DNA of 5,877 nucleotides from Paracoccaceae bacterium (GTDB lineage Bacteria > Pseudomonadota > Alphaproteobacteria > Rhodobacterales > Rhodobacteraceae), in assembly GCA_023254015.1 (NCBI GenBank), contig JALQYS010000239.1, positions 1-5,877 of the forward strand, in the 5' to 3' direction. This document shows positions 5,737 through 5,877 of this stretch, piece after piece (positions within the stretch are counted from its first letter, which is position 1; each line of letters opens with the position of its first letter). A program made the translations under genes and the position numbers. The notes under the pieces were generated by a model, which was not told the origin of the DNA, did not search any database, and saw only the letters and a program-made list of their open reading frames with translations.

Positions 5737-5877
5737 CTGGCATGACGATCATGTGGTTTTTCGCGCCGCCAAAACACTGAACCCGTTTGCCGTTTGCGCA
5801 GCCACGGCCATAGATATATTCCGCAATCGGTGTTGATCCGACAAAACCAACAGATTGGATTGTGTCATTGTCTAGGA
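5732..5877 (-). pseudogene. mmsA: Methylmalonate-semialdehyde dehydrogenase (CoA-acylating) internal fragment
   Basis: On the minus strand, codons from 5875 down to 5732 read LDNDTIQSVGFVGSTPIAEY, then IYGRGCANGKRVQCFGG, then AKNHMIVMPDA. This is the middle of MmsA/IolA-type aldehyde dehydrogenase: FVGSTPIA is the NAD-binding segment and GGAKNH is the hallmark that replaces the usual ELGGK of other aldehyde dehydrogenases. The enzyme oxidises methylmalonate semialdehyde to propionyl-CoA in valine and inositol catabolism. The family continues MPDAD and then the catalytic-cysteine segment GERCMA; here similarity stops at MPDA, the frame becomes unrelated sequence, and it stops at 5636. About half its third codon positions are G or C by hand count, far below its neighbours. 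The gene continues off the right edge. It may be a remnant from a rearrangement or an artefactual join. Confidence 0.82.

Noticed and set aside
1..5877. CRISPR array, tRNA, insertion sequence, prophage or defence genes
   Set aside because: I saw no regularly spaced repeats, tRNA-like cloverleaf, transposase or integrase motifs, or terminal inverted repeats, including at the right-end breakpoint.

Overview
The window is high-GC, gene-dense bacterial DNA. Strong G/C preference at third codon positions, protein similarities recalled from family knowledge, and CTTGAC/CTATAT-like promoter elements all suggest an alphaproteobacterium, most likely of the Rhodobacteraceae (Paracoccus/Rhodobacter/Gemmobacter type). 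This placement rests on recognition, not on a search.

Layout, left to right. Positions 1-97 hold what looks like a strong promoter and transcribed leader on the minus strand, firing leftward out of the window; it resembles the leader of a Rhodobacteraceae rRNA operon, so a 16S gene may lie just beyond position 1. Hairpins at 199-254 separate it from a minus-strand YtcJ-like amidohydrolase (265-1926). A 358-bp gene-free divergent region (1927-2284) follows, with two short hairpins and a plausible promoter for a plus-strand bactofilin (2285-2659). The bactofilin converges, 7 bp apart, on a minus-strand PaaI-type hotdog thioesterase (2667-3092). The thioesterase diverges across 55 bp from a plus-strand crotonase-fold protein of the ECHDC3 type (3148-3936). 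After a short convergent region with hairpins, a minus-strand 12-helix MFS transporter (4004-5191) overlaps the end of a minus-strand M32 carboxypeptidase (5188 to about 5736).

The right end is the most unusual part. The M32 gene is only the C-terminal third of a normal enzyme and lacks the HEXXH zinc motif. Exactly where its upstream part should be, the minus strand instead encodes about 49 residues of CoA-acylating methylmalonate-semialdehyde dehydrogenase (MmsA), in another frame and with clearly lower GC. Two unrelated housekeeping genes are joined within about 10 bp near 5732-5745. This is either a real illegitimate rearrangement or a chimeric clone, amplification product or assembly; the sequence alone cannot decide.

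Functionally, the thioesterase and crotonase both point to acyl-CoA metabolism, and the peptidase and transporter are translationally coupled. The amidohydrolase and bactofilin look like independent units. I see no defence system, mobile element, CRISPR array, tRNA or obviously new multi-gene system. The findings worth following are the breakpoint, the crotonase without the canonical catalytic glutamates, and the outward promoter.
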